Shown here: positions 11,901-23,400 of the stretch, piece after piece
Layout: each line of letters begins with the position of its first letter
Numbering within the stretch: the stretch's first letter is position 1
From: Spirometra erinaceieuropaei
Lineage: Eukaryota > Platyhelminthes > Cestoda > Diphyllobothriidea > Diphyllobothriidae
Reading direction: 5' to 3'
NCBI GenBank assembly: GCA_902702965.1
Contig: CACRXP010000018.1
Span: 1,422,607-1,486,606 of the forward strand
DNA: 64,000 nt
The notes under the pieces: model-generated
Told to the model about the DNA's origin: nothing
Database searches by the model: none
The model's input: only the letters and a program-made list of their open reading frames with translations
Made by a program: the position numbers and the translations under genes

Positions 11901-14900
11901 AACGGCTATTCTTGTGGCCAAGAACATGGACGTGTACCATCTTAACCATATTATTCATTCTAGAAGTCGAAACGAAACTGTCGCATACACGTCCGTCAAC
12001 ACGGCAGTGGAAGCAGACGAGGCAGTTAGTTATCCCACAGAATTCTTGAATTCATTTGATCTGCCAGGGATGCCGCCGTAGGAGACTGCAGTTCCCGATT
12101 TGATTGGCGTTTGCAGTCACCATCAACAAAGCTCAGGGCCAATCTTTCGAATTACGCGGTTTGGATCTGCAGGTTGTTTCTTATGTGGCCAACTATATGT
12201 TGCATGCTCCACAGTCGGCATACCAAGCTGTATATCTGTGAAGACAATTAACGACAACAAATATTCTATACCCACAAGCATTATGAAAGTAAACGTATTC
12301 GAAACGCGTCCCCTTCTTTTTCTTCTTCTCCATTTTATTACACATAAGCACAGCAACGCGTAGCCGGGTCCAGCTAGTTCTAGATAAAACATGACTAGGA
12401 GGTCATGTGAAGTCCTCTTTGTTACGATAATGGGTGGAAACGGCAGGAAGGAAACGGAAATATGATAATAATCAATAACATCAATTCCTGTCAGTATTTT
12501 CTATTGACCGCACGTTCGAGACCATCCTTAGGCGTAGGCATTGTGATCGTTGATCGGGGTTGACTGCAAGTTGGAATAGGAGCGTTCTGTTTTTCACTGG
12601 AATCTTAGGGTCGGCCCCAGGGAATTACGTGCCAAGTTTTTCGATAACACTAACAGTTATTTATTCTGACGTCAAGTGGTAGGCATCGTCCAGGAAAGAT
12701 CAGTGAGTTGGAGGCTCGAACTCGAGTACTCCGCTGAGCAAGACAAGGCTCCACTCACCATACCATGGTATCCCTTGCAGGAGATAGCCCGAAGGTCTTG
12801 TCACTGCCCAAAACTACGCACCCGAGGGAGCCAAGCTAGGGTCTTTAAGGGGAGTAGGCGCATCAGAGTGCGATGCTTAGCTCCCATGTTGAACTAGGGT
12901 CTTCTAGGTCACCTGGTATAATGCAAGTAAGTGAGATTTAATAACTCAGAATTTAGGAATCTTTAATACATTTAGTATTTGAAAGGGCTATTGAATACGA
13001 CAGGCAAACGAAATGGCCATTTGTGACAAAACGGAAATGGAATTTCCGCTCTCAAGTCAGGATAGATCGGTGGACACCATTCCTACGTGACATTTACGCC
13101 AGATAGACGTACTCTAGCTCTATTCCGGGATGGATCGGGATTTGAACCCAGACCCAAAGCATTAAAATCCGGTGCTCAAAATCACCCACCCGTATGCTAC
13201 ATATAAATAGGAGAACCTCTGGTTGTGCTGACACTTAAACAATCCACTGAAATTATTTCTGGTCAGGCTCATCGAAACATACTGCGACGAACACCACAGG
13301 CTCAAATCGGTCTGGAAAGAAGAGAAGGTCGGAAGGCCGGTTGAGAAATTGGCTGTCTCACTCCAAGTCCCAGCGGGTGTGAGTCAACGTGCTTTTCCAA
13401 CAGAGGCCATCGAGAGCCCCTCACTGCTGTTGGCTGCAGACCCTATTGAACATAAGTTCGGGCTGAAGTCTGCGGCAAGACTGAAGTGCACTATGCGCCG
13501 GCACCCATGGAAAATTGATTAATTTTGTTTTACACAAGTTCAAGTGGAAAGGGTTACTTAAGCGAAGATGTGAAAATAAGTGGTAAGGAGCATAATCCCA
13601 AGCCACATCTTCATGGCACGATGCATGTTTTGATTTGAAAATCTCTCCAGTCAATTGAGTAAATCCCAGGGACCATGGGACATGTAGGATGACGTCATTT
13701 TAAATAGGTGAATATATGCGTCACGTAGTTTGGGTAGTGCAAGAACGTGTGGGAACTCATCAAATTTGAAAACGCAAATTCATATAATTCAGTCAAAGGG
13801 AAGAATTCTTAGTGCCCGATTCTAATACGATGGGACTGAATTTATACAGACGTAAAAGTGGGTGGAAAATTGCGCATCAATGAAGTGAGTGATTATTCTG
13901 ACTCCGGTTTATGCAGGTGGCCTGAGGATGTTCAAACTAAAGCAAAAATCCTGTCGGGCGGAATACAGCTTTGGATTACCTTATCTGCTAATCAGTTTTG
14001 CAACCTCACCTAGGTAGTCTTTCCGTTTAAAAGAGCATATAACAATTTCAATGCTTCATAAGTTTCTATGCATAGAACACTTCGGTTTCGCGGCATAAAT
14101 TGATGTCAGGTGGCATCTCTGGCCCACAGCAGTGGGAGATTCGAGGCAATTAAAATGTGTTGTGGGCATATTTGCAACAGCCTGGGTAGGAGGGAAGTGT
14201 GAGTTTTTGACGCACTTCGACAGTGTACACCGACGGATTATCTAACAAAAGATACAGCCAAGAACTAAGGAGTGCATCACGCCGAGTTCTCTTGGGATCT
14301 GTTTTTGGTGGGTAAAAAAACTCGACACTTCGATCGTCGTTACCAACTATGCTCACCGTGTGCACCACGGCAGAGTAAGAGCAGGGACAGTGACTTGTGA
14401 ATGGGTTCGTTTATGGTAATAGTAGGCTTGCGCAGTACCTACCGCATTCTCTCCTTCCCACCTGGGCCCGATGTTATAACACAGTCAAGAAGACCGGAGG
14501 CGGCAGAGGGTTCGGGAGGCTGATACGGCGAAAACCCGCACCTAGGCGTGCCACCATACACCTCCCGGTCTACAACGTACACTGATCAAGATTCTACACA
14601 AAAAGAAAATTCGAATCTTAACTGACGCAACGTGGGCCTGTACCTCGATGTGCCACCCGACGACTGTTCGATCGTCGTTGCCGACGATGTCCCGTGTGTG
14701 CTCCACAGCAAGGTAAAGCAGGCACGATGGCTTGCACGTGATTTAGTTTATAGTGAATACAGATTTTCGCGGCATCTACCACTTTCTCTCCTCCCTTATC
14801 TGGACCCAGTGTCAAGACATAGTCAAGAAGGTAGAGTTGAGGTGGGTCCGCATCTCCTGACACTTCTCCTGCAGTTCATGGGTGACTGACAATGTCGGTG

Positions 14901-17900
14901 GTTCCGCGATAACAGCGGAAACGGCATTGGATTTCCGTCAGGAAACCCTATTACGGATGGTTGTTCGGGCGACTGAGAGGGATGCGAGCAAAGACCCTCC
15001 CAACGATCTTTGTCATGGAAGTGCCTCGGTGGTTGTTTCAGAACCGGTGATTATCATTCCGTTTGCAGAGATGGACAATTGTGGCGTCCGTGAAATCCTG
15101 CGAGACTTTCCCTGGACGCCACATCCCCTGGAAGAGCACCGTCGGATGATCGATGAGCTGCGGGTCACAGTGCTTGTAGATCTCAGCAGACATTGCGTCC
15201 GATCCGGGCACTTTCCGCTGGAGAGCTGCTGCACGGCCTTAATGGTTTCGTGAAGGGAGGGCAGGAAGTCGAGGTCGGCGCTCGTCTCCATTTGAGGCAG
15301 ACGGGCGATGGCGGCTTCGGAGATGGTAGAGGGGAGGTTGAGGACGCTTCTGAAGTGCTCGGCCCATTGCTATAGAATTTGTGTCTTCTCAGTGAGTAGG
15401 GTACTGCCGTCCGCGCTGAGAAAAAGAGCAGTTCCTTTGGTTGGCGGACCGTAGACAGCCTTGATTGTGGAGAACTTCTTCAATTCGTTGTGGCCCGCGT
15501 AACCTTGGATCTCCTCGGCCTTGCGAGCCATCCAGGAATTCAGCATCTCCCATAGCCGCTGGGGCAAAAGACGGCGACCACGGCAGAGGGCTGCTTTGTT
15601 ACCAGCGGTCGGTCGGCTGACGTAGACTTTTCGCAGCCGGCTCTCCTCGGCGAGCAGGTTGCTGATGGCGGCGTCGTTGCCATCGAACCAGTCTTAATGT
15701 TGGCGTCATGCGTGGCCGAAGAGTCAGGGGTGTCGACCGGACTGTGTCCCGGAGTGAGCACCGTCGGCCCTTCACGGTGGTGGCGGCTTACCCTGAGGTC
15801 TCCTGCGAGACTGTAGACGAATCCGTATCATGGAGATGACGAGACGATTGCCGGTCCACCCGTCAGCACCCGAGATCGCCTTTGTCACCAGCACGTCCTA
15901 CTGGTCTCGCCTCCCGACGAGGACAAAGTCCAGCAGGCACCAGTGTCGCGACCGAGGATGCATTCACGTGGCCTTCTCTCGCGTCGGAAGGCGGGAGAAG
16001 GTGTTGGTGAGAATGAGGTGGTGTTCTGCGCAGGCTCATAGGAGGAAAAGGCCATTGTCATCGAAGCCGTCCTGACCGTAGGGAGCCAACACTCCTCTCC
16101 AGGCAGCATGGATTGTGTCGACGTGGACTTTGAAGTCACCAAGGGCAATCAACCTGTCCGCCTTCGGTACAGACGACAGGAGAGCGTGCAGGTCCTCGTA
16201 GGACTTATTCTTTGCCTCGTCCGAGCTGGTCATCGGAGGGACGGGAGGGAGACGTAGGCGCTGACGATGACTGTAAATTTGTCTCCCGAAGAGACAGGCG
16301 GAGGCTCATCAGGCGGTCGTTGACGTCCTGCGGCAGACAGCGCAGTCGTCGCACGATGTCATTCCGGATGGCAAAGGCGACGGCCACGTCCCGTCGCTCT
16401 GCCTTGGGGCGACCTCTTCAGGTGAAGCCGGCACCCACCTCCAGTTACCCTTCTTCGTAGAACCGGGTCTCATTGAGTGCAGCGATGTCCACCTTGTAGT
16501 GCCCCAGTTTCCAAGCCACTAGCGCCATTTTCCATTCCGGTCGGTTGCTCCTCTGGTTGTCTAAAAGGGAACGAATATTCCAGGCTGCCCGAGTGAGTGC
16601 TCAGCCTACCAGTCTGGCGAGTGGGGCGGTGGGGAGAAGGAGAGGGAAGAGATGGAGCATTGTTTCTGGTTCGTTTGTTTCGACCGTGAGTTTTGCGTCT
16701 TAGGCGACGATCAGCTTGCAGACGGCGTGGTTCCCCAGCATTTGTTTAGGGCACCTTTTCTAGCCCCTCCCCCCTCGAGGGGGGCGAGCGGTGCTCTCCC
16801 TGAATTCGGCTGCTTGGTTGTCTCAGACGGCTGCCGAACTCCACTATGGGCCACAGCTTTTGTTTGGTGAAAGAACGACCCGAGTTAGCCTGGGCCTGTC
16901 TACGACATCGCTGTAGGACTTGAAAGGGGTGAGGGGGGATCAGAGCCTTCCGTCCCTCTCTAGGCCAACACACCCAGCAATAAGGTAACAGACCAACCGA
17001 CAACACGACAAAAAGAAGTGCTAGAGAATGCGCGTGGTTTCTTTGGCTGAGAGCTATTCTAACACTTAAAACTTGACAAAGTCTTGAAAAAAAACCTTGG
17101 ATAGAGTATAACACAAAATTAACGAGAACCTCCAGCAGCGCCTACAATAAGGGAGCCGTCAACGCGGCCTGCTCAGAAAACGCACGCTGGCAGGCAGGAT
17201 TCGATACACAAAAATCGGGGGACTTACAGGATCGGTAGGAGGCAGAAAAATGTCGCGCAAACATGGACGTATTGGTACCTCCGGTTAGAAGTACAAATGC
17301 TGTCTAGAAACGAAAGCCTTGAGAGAAATGGTGGCATAAAATGTGTTCCGAATAATCCTTGCGCCACAGAGAATCAACATCTAATATCCCCGCGCCCTTA
17401 TTATACAGTCAAAGAGTGTCACATGATGGGGAAGGGAACCAGAGCTAGTGTAATTATCCCGCGACAGTAACCGTACGGTTAACGAACAAAACCGGACTAA
17501 ACGATAGAGAAAAAATAACCGCTACATTACAGAAAGCAGAAATTCTAGACTGCGGGAGTGAATCCGGGTGGTCACTTGAAAGACCCAAGGCTCAGATACC
17601 CTCCGGTGAAAACTTGAAGTTTAACCATCACAGGGACAAATAAGTCGTTTGTCTTTTAGCCCCCACATAAAGGCATGTGTGCATGCGTGGAAACGATAGG
17701 GTGTAAAGCTGGCAGCGACAAACTTACGCGGACGAGGTTGGACATTGACTTCATCACATCTGTGCTGCTCTTCATAGCACCAGACATTCGAATCACTGCC
17801 ACCTGATGATCCAAGCTCATGCAGACAGATTTAAGCTCCGCTTTGGCAGAATACAGTCTATTGACGGATTTGCGAGAGGCGGCAATCTGGCGCGCGAGTA

Positions 17901-18078
17901 CTTTTGCTGCCTCCATGTTATTGGTTTTGGCATATCGTTTCACTTCCGCCTCATACTGTTTGGATTTTTGCTGAATCGCATTGATTTCGCGATCTAGTTT
18001 CATCTCTTCCCGACGAAGCTTTCTTTGGAGTTCTCGTACCTTCTCGCGCGGGTCTTTCTTTTCTCCGAATAACTTCAT
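8648..18078 (-). CDS. CHMP3: CHMP3/VPS24, ESCRT-III subunit (two exons, complete)
   Basis: The spliced product is 225 residues (117 from exon 1, 108 from exon 2), against about 222 for human CHMP3. The family forms part of the ESCRT-III polymer that, with CHMP2 and CHMP4, pinches membranes from the inside at multivesicular bodies and the cytokinetic midbody. The N-terminal half is a basic helical core beginning MKLFGEKK. The C-terminal half is acidic and ends [15 protein letters not shown], which fits the MIM1 pattern bound by the VPS4 MIT domain. Many family proteins have Gly2 (myristoylation); this one has Lys2. The intron is 8753 bp, with a GTAAGT donor at 17727-17722 and a CAG acceptor ending at 8975. 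It contains a Helitron, an RTE copy and other repeats. The match runs across both exons without a frame break, so the gene looks functional. Splicing is inferred from reading frame and homology. Confidence 0.95.
9060..9300 (+). repeat. Dispersed repeat family 3, copy b (in CHMP3 intron)
   Basis: Partner of 7185-7420. The two copies flank CHMP3 exon 2, about 0.1 kb upstream and 1.2 kb downstream of it in gene orientation. Confidence 0.5.
9516..12377 (+). mobile_element. Degenerate Helitron in CHMP3 intron
   Basis: The left end TCTATATATGTATAAATGG follows an A (9515). The right end GGGTCCAGCTAG is followed by T (12378). This fits the Helitron rule: 5' TC, 3' CTRR, insertion between A and T. 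Inside, shifted frames give Rep/helicase patches. These are [20 protein letters not shown] near 10120, LENGQRVYF and [11 protein letters not shown] at 10350-10690, Walker A as [11 protein letters not shown] at 11216-11248, [17 protein letters not shown] near 11680-11730, and a final [16 protein letters not shown] near 12130. The YxxKY of intact Rep reads NICNY here, losing one catalytic tyrosine and the lysine. The element has many stops and lacks most of the N-terminal region, so it is dead. Confidence 0.88.
9753..9875 (-). repeat. Inverted copy of Helitron coding segment
   Basis: The minus strand reads [20 protein letters not shown] then [18 protein letters not shown]. It nearly matches the plus-strand [20 protein letters not shown] segment at 9968-10095. 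The two form inverted arms of about 120 bp around a roughly 90-bp spacer. Confidence 0.85.
12378..13120. other. CHMP3 intron sequence, no gene seen
   Basis: Only short open frames. A segment near 12670-12760 looks repetitive but I could not pair it with another copy. Confidence 0.35.
13122..13195 (-). repeat. tRNA-Lys-like sequence (SINE head or tRNA pseudogene)
   Basis: On the minus strand the order is GAGCACCGG, an anticodon-loop-like ATTTTAAT, GGGTCT and a good B box GGGTTCAAATCCCG (13149-13136). The TTTTAA loop and the T arm resemble tRNA-Lys(UUU). The acceptor stem and A box do not fold convincingly, so it is not annotated as a functional tRNA. Confidence 0.45.
13200..14329. other. CHMP3 intron sequence, no gene seen
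   Basis: AT-rich with no recognised coding or repeat similarity to the rest of the window. Confidence 0.35.
14330..14510 (+). repeat. Dispersed repeat family 1, copy b
   Basis: Landmarks are TGTGCACCACGGCA, GTAGGCTTGCG(C)AGTACCTACCGCA, CACCTGGGCCCGA and AGTCAAGAAGACCGG. It matches copy a closely at its 3' end. Confidence 0.7.
14640..14850 (+). repeat. Dispersed repeat family 1, copy c
   Basis: Landmarks are CGATCGTCGTTGCCGACGATG, TGTGCTCCACAGCA, GTGATTTAGTTTATAGTGAA, CATCTACCACTTTCTCTCC and AGTCAAGAAG. It abuts the 3' breakpoint of the RTE copy at about 14885. Confidence 0.75.
14885..16640 (-). mobile_element. RTE-like LINE, 3'-truncated (EN, linker, RT start)
   Basis: The minus strand reads [52 protein letters not shown] and [20 protein letters not shown]. 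These are the EN domain, of the type often mis-annotated as craniofacial development protein 2. The linker [20 protein letters not shown] follows. Then come RT blocks [44 protein letters not shown] and [12 protein letters not shown]. Stops and frameshifts are frequent. It ends before the RT catalytic box, next to repeat family 1. Confidence 0.85.
16641..17727. other. CHMP3 intron; probable RTE 5' leader then unassigned DNA
   Basis: 16641-17110 is probably the 5' leader of the adjacent minus-strand RTE. The rest, up to the CHMP3 donor, shows no gene. Confidence 0.35.
17728..18078 (-). CDS. CHMP3: CHMP3 exon 1 (residues 1-117)
   Basis: The ATG is at 18078-18076. The exon is 351 nt and ends in phase 0 after ...MSNLVR, followed by GTAAGT. 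It encodes helices 1-4 of the ESCRT-III core: the charged stretch [20 protein letters not shown], then the SRKSVNRLY and [15 protein letters not shown] segments characteristic of CHMP3/VPS24. Reading beyond the donor adds 23 low-complexity residues with no family match, which supports splicing here. Confidence 0.95.
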
Positions 18079-19330
18079 TCTACGGAATGCAGCAAAGTGG
18101 AGGCATTCGAGTTAAAGAGAGTGGGAGAGATTTAGTCGAGCGCCAGTCCGCCGCATAAGTTTCGTCAGATGAAAACTCCTGACAGTACCAGAGCAGCTTA
18201 GAGGATTGTTCACTTAGCAGTCAGGAGCCAAAACGGGATATCGGTAAACAAATCTACAGAGTGGGAGGGCTTATGGCACAATGGTGGACATTGAGAAAAA
18301 GGACGACATGCACCGACAAAAACTAAAGGTCATAGTGGAACGGCATGGCATAAATGGAACGGTAAAAATGTTTGCTAACATCTGAAGCGTTTGAGTAGAT
18401 TCTGAACCACTTCAGCAGTAACAGTTAAGAACGAGTGAAAAAATGCGGCTGCACCACTCACAGAATACGCTTTAAGGTGAAGGCAAACTATGATATCAAG
18501 AAAAACAGAATTGTGGAACACTAATGTCATAATTCTGCAGTAGGCCATTCTGGAGACAATGTCGAAGCAAGGAGACGAAAATTCCACTAAATTGCCCAAT
18601 CTTGGCTGGTTGTCCATATCGTACGTGTGCACGGTGACTTCTCTTCGACTTATCCTATGAGTTCACATAAAACTCAATAACGCCTTAATTCATCCAACAA
18701 GGACACCATTCTCACGCTAGAAAAATCAAATTTAACGCAGATTATGGTCTACCAGGGACTCTGTAGTGACAGAGGATTCTGGGCACTGAAGTACTACAGC
18801 TGGTTATATGTCCACGAGTGGCTTCCTCTAAAGCTGAGATAGCCAAACAACTTCGGCAGGAATGGAAAATAATAAAGATACAAGATGTACAGTTTTTGCA
18901 GCGCCTAATGAAACATTGACTAGAATTCTCATTGTGATTTTGATTCCAAAGAAATACTTATGCGAAGTTGTGAAGTGTATGGGGTGCCCAGTTAGGGGGC
19001 ACCCCATGCAGGAGTGGTAGGTCGAATTATGCAAATAATGACAGCTCTTACGGATCCTTAACTAGCACACAACCCTCAGCTGTGGTTCAACGAAGCCAGG
19101 CAGTCTAGTGGTCATAACCCGGTAACCGCCCCAACCCGGCGGGCTTAACCAATTGAAGGTGTCGAATTTCCATCCCTCTACACGAAGTTATGATCCATAG
19201 TGGAGTTCGGCAGCCGTCCGAGATGCCTAGGCAATCCTACCTGCGAACAGCACTGCTTACCCCTGGATGACGAGAGGCTAAAAAGGTACCCTAAACAAAT
19301 TCTGGGGATCACTTCATCTGCACGTTAACC
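18079..19330. other. Region 5' of CHMP3
   Basis: It contains the presumed CHMP3 promoter and leader immediately right of 18078. A perfect hairpin lies at 18979-19007, and a weakly tRNA-like patch at 19090-19190. No coding region was recognised. Confidence 0.4.
18979..19007. repeat. Perfect 11-bp inverted repeat (hairpin)
   Basis: ATGGGGTGCCC, the 7-nt loop AGTTAGG, then GGGCACCCCAT. One G-T and one G-C pair extend the stem outward. It lies 0.9 kb upstream of CHMP3. No T run follows, and its role is unknown. Confidence 0.8.
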
Positions 19331-19339
19331 GTGGCTCGC

Positions 19340-20400
19340 GGACTACAACTCACAGTCGAAACAATCAAACAAACAACAATCACCGTCCCCATCCTCCCCG
19401 CCCCATCCTACAAGCTGCCCGAGGGACTCTGCTCGCTCTGAAAACCTGGAGTGTTCGTCTTCTTTCAGACCACCTGTGGTGAAATAGACCGAAAAGAAGG
19501 ACGGTGCTAGTCGCTCGAGACCCGGCGCGCGATAAGATGGGCGGACGTCGCTGCCATCAGCGAGACTCGCTTCACAGAACAGGGCCAATTGGAGGGTGGG
19601 TGTCAGCTACATCCTCTTCTGCGGTGGCCACCCGAACGCAGAGCGATGCGACGCTGATGTTGCCTTCACAATTCAGGACGACACCGTGGGACGACTGCCC
19701 TGTTTGCCCAGAGTGTCAACGATCGCCTCATGATTCTGCACCCGCCTCTTCGGGCAGTCAAATCAGCCGCCGTCGTCAACGCCTACGCCCCTACAATTAC
19801 CAAGCCGGAAGAGGTGAAGAACGGGCTCTATGAAGGCCTGCACGCCCACCTAGCGACTGTACCGATAGCTGACAATCTGACTGTCCGTCATGAATTCAAT
19901 GTCCGCAGCGGGACAGACCAGGATGCCCGGTAGGGATTGCTGGGCCCCCATGGACTTGGCGGCTGCGGCGAAAATGGCCTTCTCTTTCTTCGAACTTGCG
20001 CGGAATACCACATCCTCCTCACCGACACTTGCCCTCCGATGCGGGGAGCGACAATCAGGATACACTCACGATCACGGAGGTGACAGCTGCTGGATTACGT
20101 TCCCTTTCGAGGGCAGGACGTGCTGATGACGACGGCTCGGAGCGTCACCGCCTTGTCAACTCCAAGATGAGGTCCCGACTACAACCTCGCCGGGGACTAC
20201 AACGTAGGCCACCGCTAGGCCAATTAAGTACTGCTCTGTTTAATTTGCCTGCTCAACGCTTCGAATTCAGCAATCAGTTGATCCGGAGACTGGAAGGCCT
20301 ACAGGCTCCAGACGATAATGCCACCTTAAAGAAACGGTGGTCTCAACCGCGGAATTTTATCCACCCCGCCGCCCTGGATGTCCCCGGTACTCTGGAGTGC
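19340..20400 (+). mobile_element. RTE-like LINE fragment (EN domain and linker)
   Basis: It is the same family as 14885-16640 but in the other orientation. Recognisable patches are LQAARGTLLALKTWSVRLLS near 19410, EELP/EGLHAHLATVPIADNL at about 19820-19880, LVNSKMRSRLQPRR at about 20150-20190 and FNLPAQRFEFSNQLIRRLEG at about 20240-20300. Frames shift many times. It ends near 20400 before any RT block. Confidence 0.8.
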
Positions 20401-23400
20401 ATGATATTCAGTATTACAGTGTCACCCAAGTTACCCCTTCTTGTCAACTTCACATTTCAAGATTTCGGCTAGTCTCACATGATAAGCTACCTACGTTTGG
20501 CTACCCAGTGCTACTTCGACAGGAACGGAGTTTGACTTTAGTCGGAATTCCCTTCGGATTTTTAAGTAAATTTCGAATTTTATAGTGACCAGTCGTTGCG
20601 CTCACTGTCCCTTTACAACTGATTTTATCTGTTAGACGGTCACCAAGTCTCCAGTTTTTTGATCTGCCCTCATTACACTCTCATTTTTCGACTACTTACT
20701 GGTTTAAATTGGACGACAATGTGGCTTTCGTGATAAGTAAGAGAAATATCCTAGGTACTGGATGGCCCTAGCAGACAACTAATGTATGATTACTCTCCCT
20801 CGTACTCTTTATTTTACAGTACCACTTCACATTCCACACATGAAAACGTAGCACAGATTCTGTGAGCAGTACCACTATGTGGAATGAATCTGCACGTCTG
20901 GGATGTGTGCCACTAGTAGAAGGAGAATCGGTGATGGGGGGCAAACGAATGAGGGCAAACAACCTAACCCAAAAATACTGCCAATAAGTCAGTGAATAAT
21001 TGGAAGCAACTAATGGTACTGTTCCCAAAGTGGAAGAACACCAGGAGGCTAAGCCACTAACATATGACCGCAAGCTCAACGGACCGTGATGACGGCCTAG
21101 GCGGTCAAACGCGTGGGTACCTAGGAATGGAACTCCCAATAACCACCTACCAGTCGGTTTTGACAAAGTTTAGATGACACATACAAACCTAACGGACTTG
21201 CAGAAAGCATAAGCTTCTATGTAACTGGCAGGTATGGTGATGGAAAGAAAAAAACGATGTCACGTCGACTGAACCAAAGATAAAAAGGCAAAGAACAAAA
21301 TATAAATAATGGGCTAGAAGCCAGCCTAGAGTTGCTTGAAAACAAATCAAGAGTTGACAACTGACGTGGAGAGAATATCGTAGAAATATAAGCGTACTTT
21401 GTAATTCAGGCGAGTGTCTCTTCAGCCTTCCCCAACCCCACGCTAAGGGTCGTTGTATCCACGCGGTCAATCCAATATTTTAAGTTCGCACAAGTATGTC
21501 TTAACAGTAACCTCCTGCCTTTTAGACTAATTCTGACGAATCCATGCATGCCCCTGTAATATTATTGTACGAATGTGTTTTAAATACCATAGTTTTCAAT
21601 ACGATCCAGCCTATCTTTCAAAACAGTGCTCGATGTCGAGGCCCTTTTATAACTATGTTGTACAGATTATGATGTGCGTCAGCGGAATGTAAGACGATAC
21701 ATGGACGAGCCGTTGGAAAAGTTGGGTGAGAATAAGAACGTATGAGCGGTTGCCGATGCGTTTGTTAGACCCTATGGAACTTTTAACCCGCATGGTAGTA
21801 TGGATCTAACACGATTTGCGTATAAAAATGGTACTTCTGGTGTTAACTGTGATGAGAAAATCGTGCCTTATTCGAATTCCATAACATAAATAACGCTGGA
21901 TTCCAGGAAGCAAACCGGAACTGTGCATCCGATTCGAATAGATGTTAGGTAAACATCACACTAAGAAGGTAGACGAACAAGACAATTCACAGAGCAAGCA
22001 TTCTCATGCGATTTAGTCAATTCGAAGCATCATAAAGAGTTAAAAGCTCAAAATAAGGCGTAGGACTACATGTGTATCATCAATCCTATAGCATCTCTCG
22101 GAGAATATATGTAGGTCACAACCTTAGCAGAAAGGCGGAGAGCTTCGGAAATGCATAGAACTAGAATTCAGAAGACGTGTGAACAGAAGACCAACAGCTG
22201 GAAGCAAATAAAACGTTCAAAAAGTACCTCAAAAATCCTTGAAGAAAGCAAGAAAGTGGACTGGAAACAGCAGATAAAAACTTTTCGCTCTTTGGGTAGC
22301 TTTAAATGACCAACGGGACACCCGTAAATGCAAAGTGGTGGGATGGTGTGTTATTGTCTGACGGCAAGCATAAGTTACGAATGTGTCAGGGCCTAAATTT
22401 TAATGAAGAAAACGGAAGAAGCGCGCTCCTGAAATAGTGAGCGTACATGATTAACCGTACCTAATCACGTAATACACTCCATCGATCGACAACGTGCTAT
22501 AGTGAGGTCACTAGACTGTCCCATGTGCTTGCGCGGAGACTTAGGAGGTTAAATGGCTGTTTCCTTGAGAGTTTCGCGTTTGATTAAACGAGAAAAAGTG
22601 TTCATGGTCTATCCTATCCATATTCTTGAATATCCTGCAGACCAAAATTGGCTCCCGATGCAATCCCTTTTGACAAAAGAAGGATAACTTGAATGTCGGG
22701 CGTTTGGGTAGGGACCCGTTTCGGAAAAAGTGGAGCTTTAAGGCACAATGGAACGAGTGTGTCCCGTAAGGCGATCGATAGGCGCCTCTCTATCACAAGT
22801 TTAACTGGCTAATTCGGTCGTATTTCTAGAGCTCAATGGTCCCCGTGAGAAAATAATGGTATACCCGACGCGAAAGCTCCCTCCCAGGTGCTTATAAAGA
22901 AGGGATGAATAACAGGAAGTTCTTCGCGCACCTAAGCGACAGCTTGTAAGCGTGTACGCTCAAGAGAAGTCAAAATTCCTTAATCTGCTGAGGATTTTGG
23001 TCTCATAGCGATTTTGGCTCCGGATGTTGTCCGTAAGCATACTCCTATTTTTAATTAAAGTATTTGGGGTAAGCTGGTTACGGGAAATAAGTCCACAATA
23101 TTACTTCCAATCTTATCTGTTTCTTCGCTAATTTTGCGCGGCTAGGGTGAACTAGTATAACACTACCACCACTTACGCGAGGTATCTAAGCCCGTCTTTA
23201 TAACCACCCAAGCCGACGCATGTCCTTCAGGCCTGTCGGAAATACAGATCACAAATGAAAATACCCGACAATTGTTTGGATTCATGTACGCTGAAAAAAT
23301 CAAGCACCCCAACGTGAACCCTCAATAAACGCCCATGACAACACAGAACTCGAGTGACGTGTACCTAAAAAGCGAAGGCTGGGACATGCAGGTCCGGTTA

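Noticed and set aside
14885..16640. Host craniofacial-development-protein-2-like gene
   Set aside because: That annotation usually reflects RTE endonuclease; RT blocks follow in order here and the frame is broken.
19090..19190. tRNA-like patch (AGTCTAGTGG ... GTCGAATTTCC)
   Set aside because: A-box and B-box resemblance is partial and no cloverleaf could be drawn; too weak for a feature.
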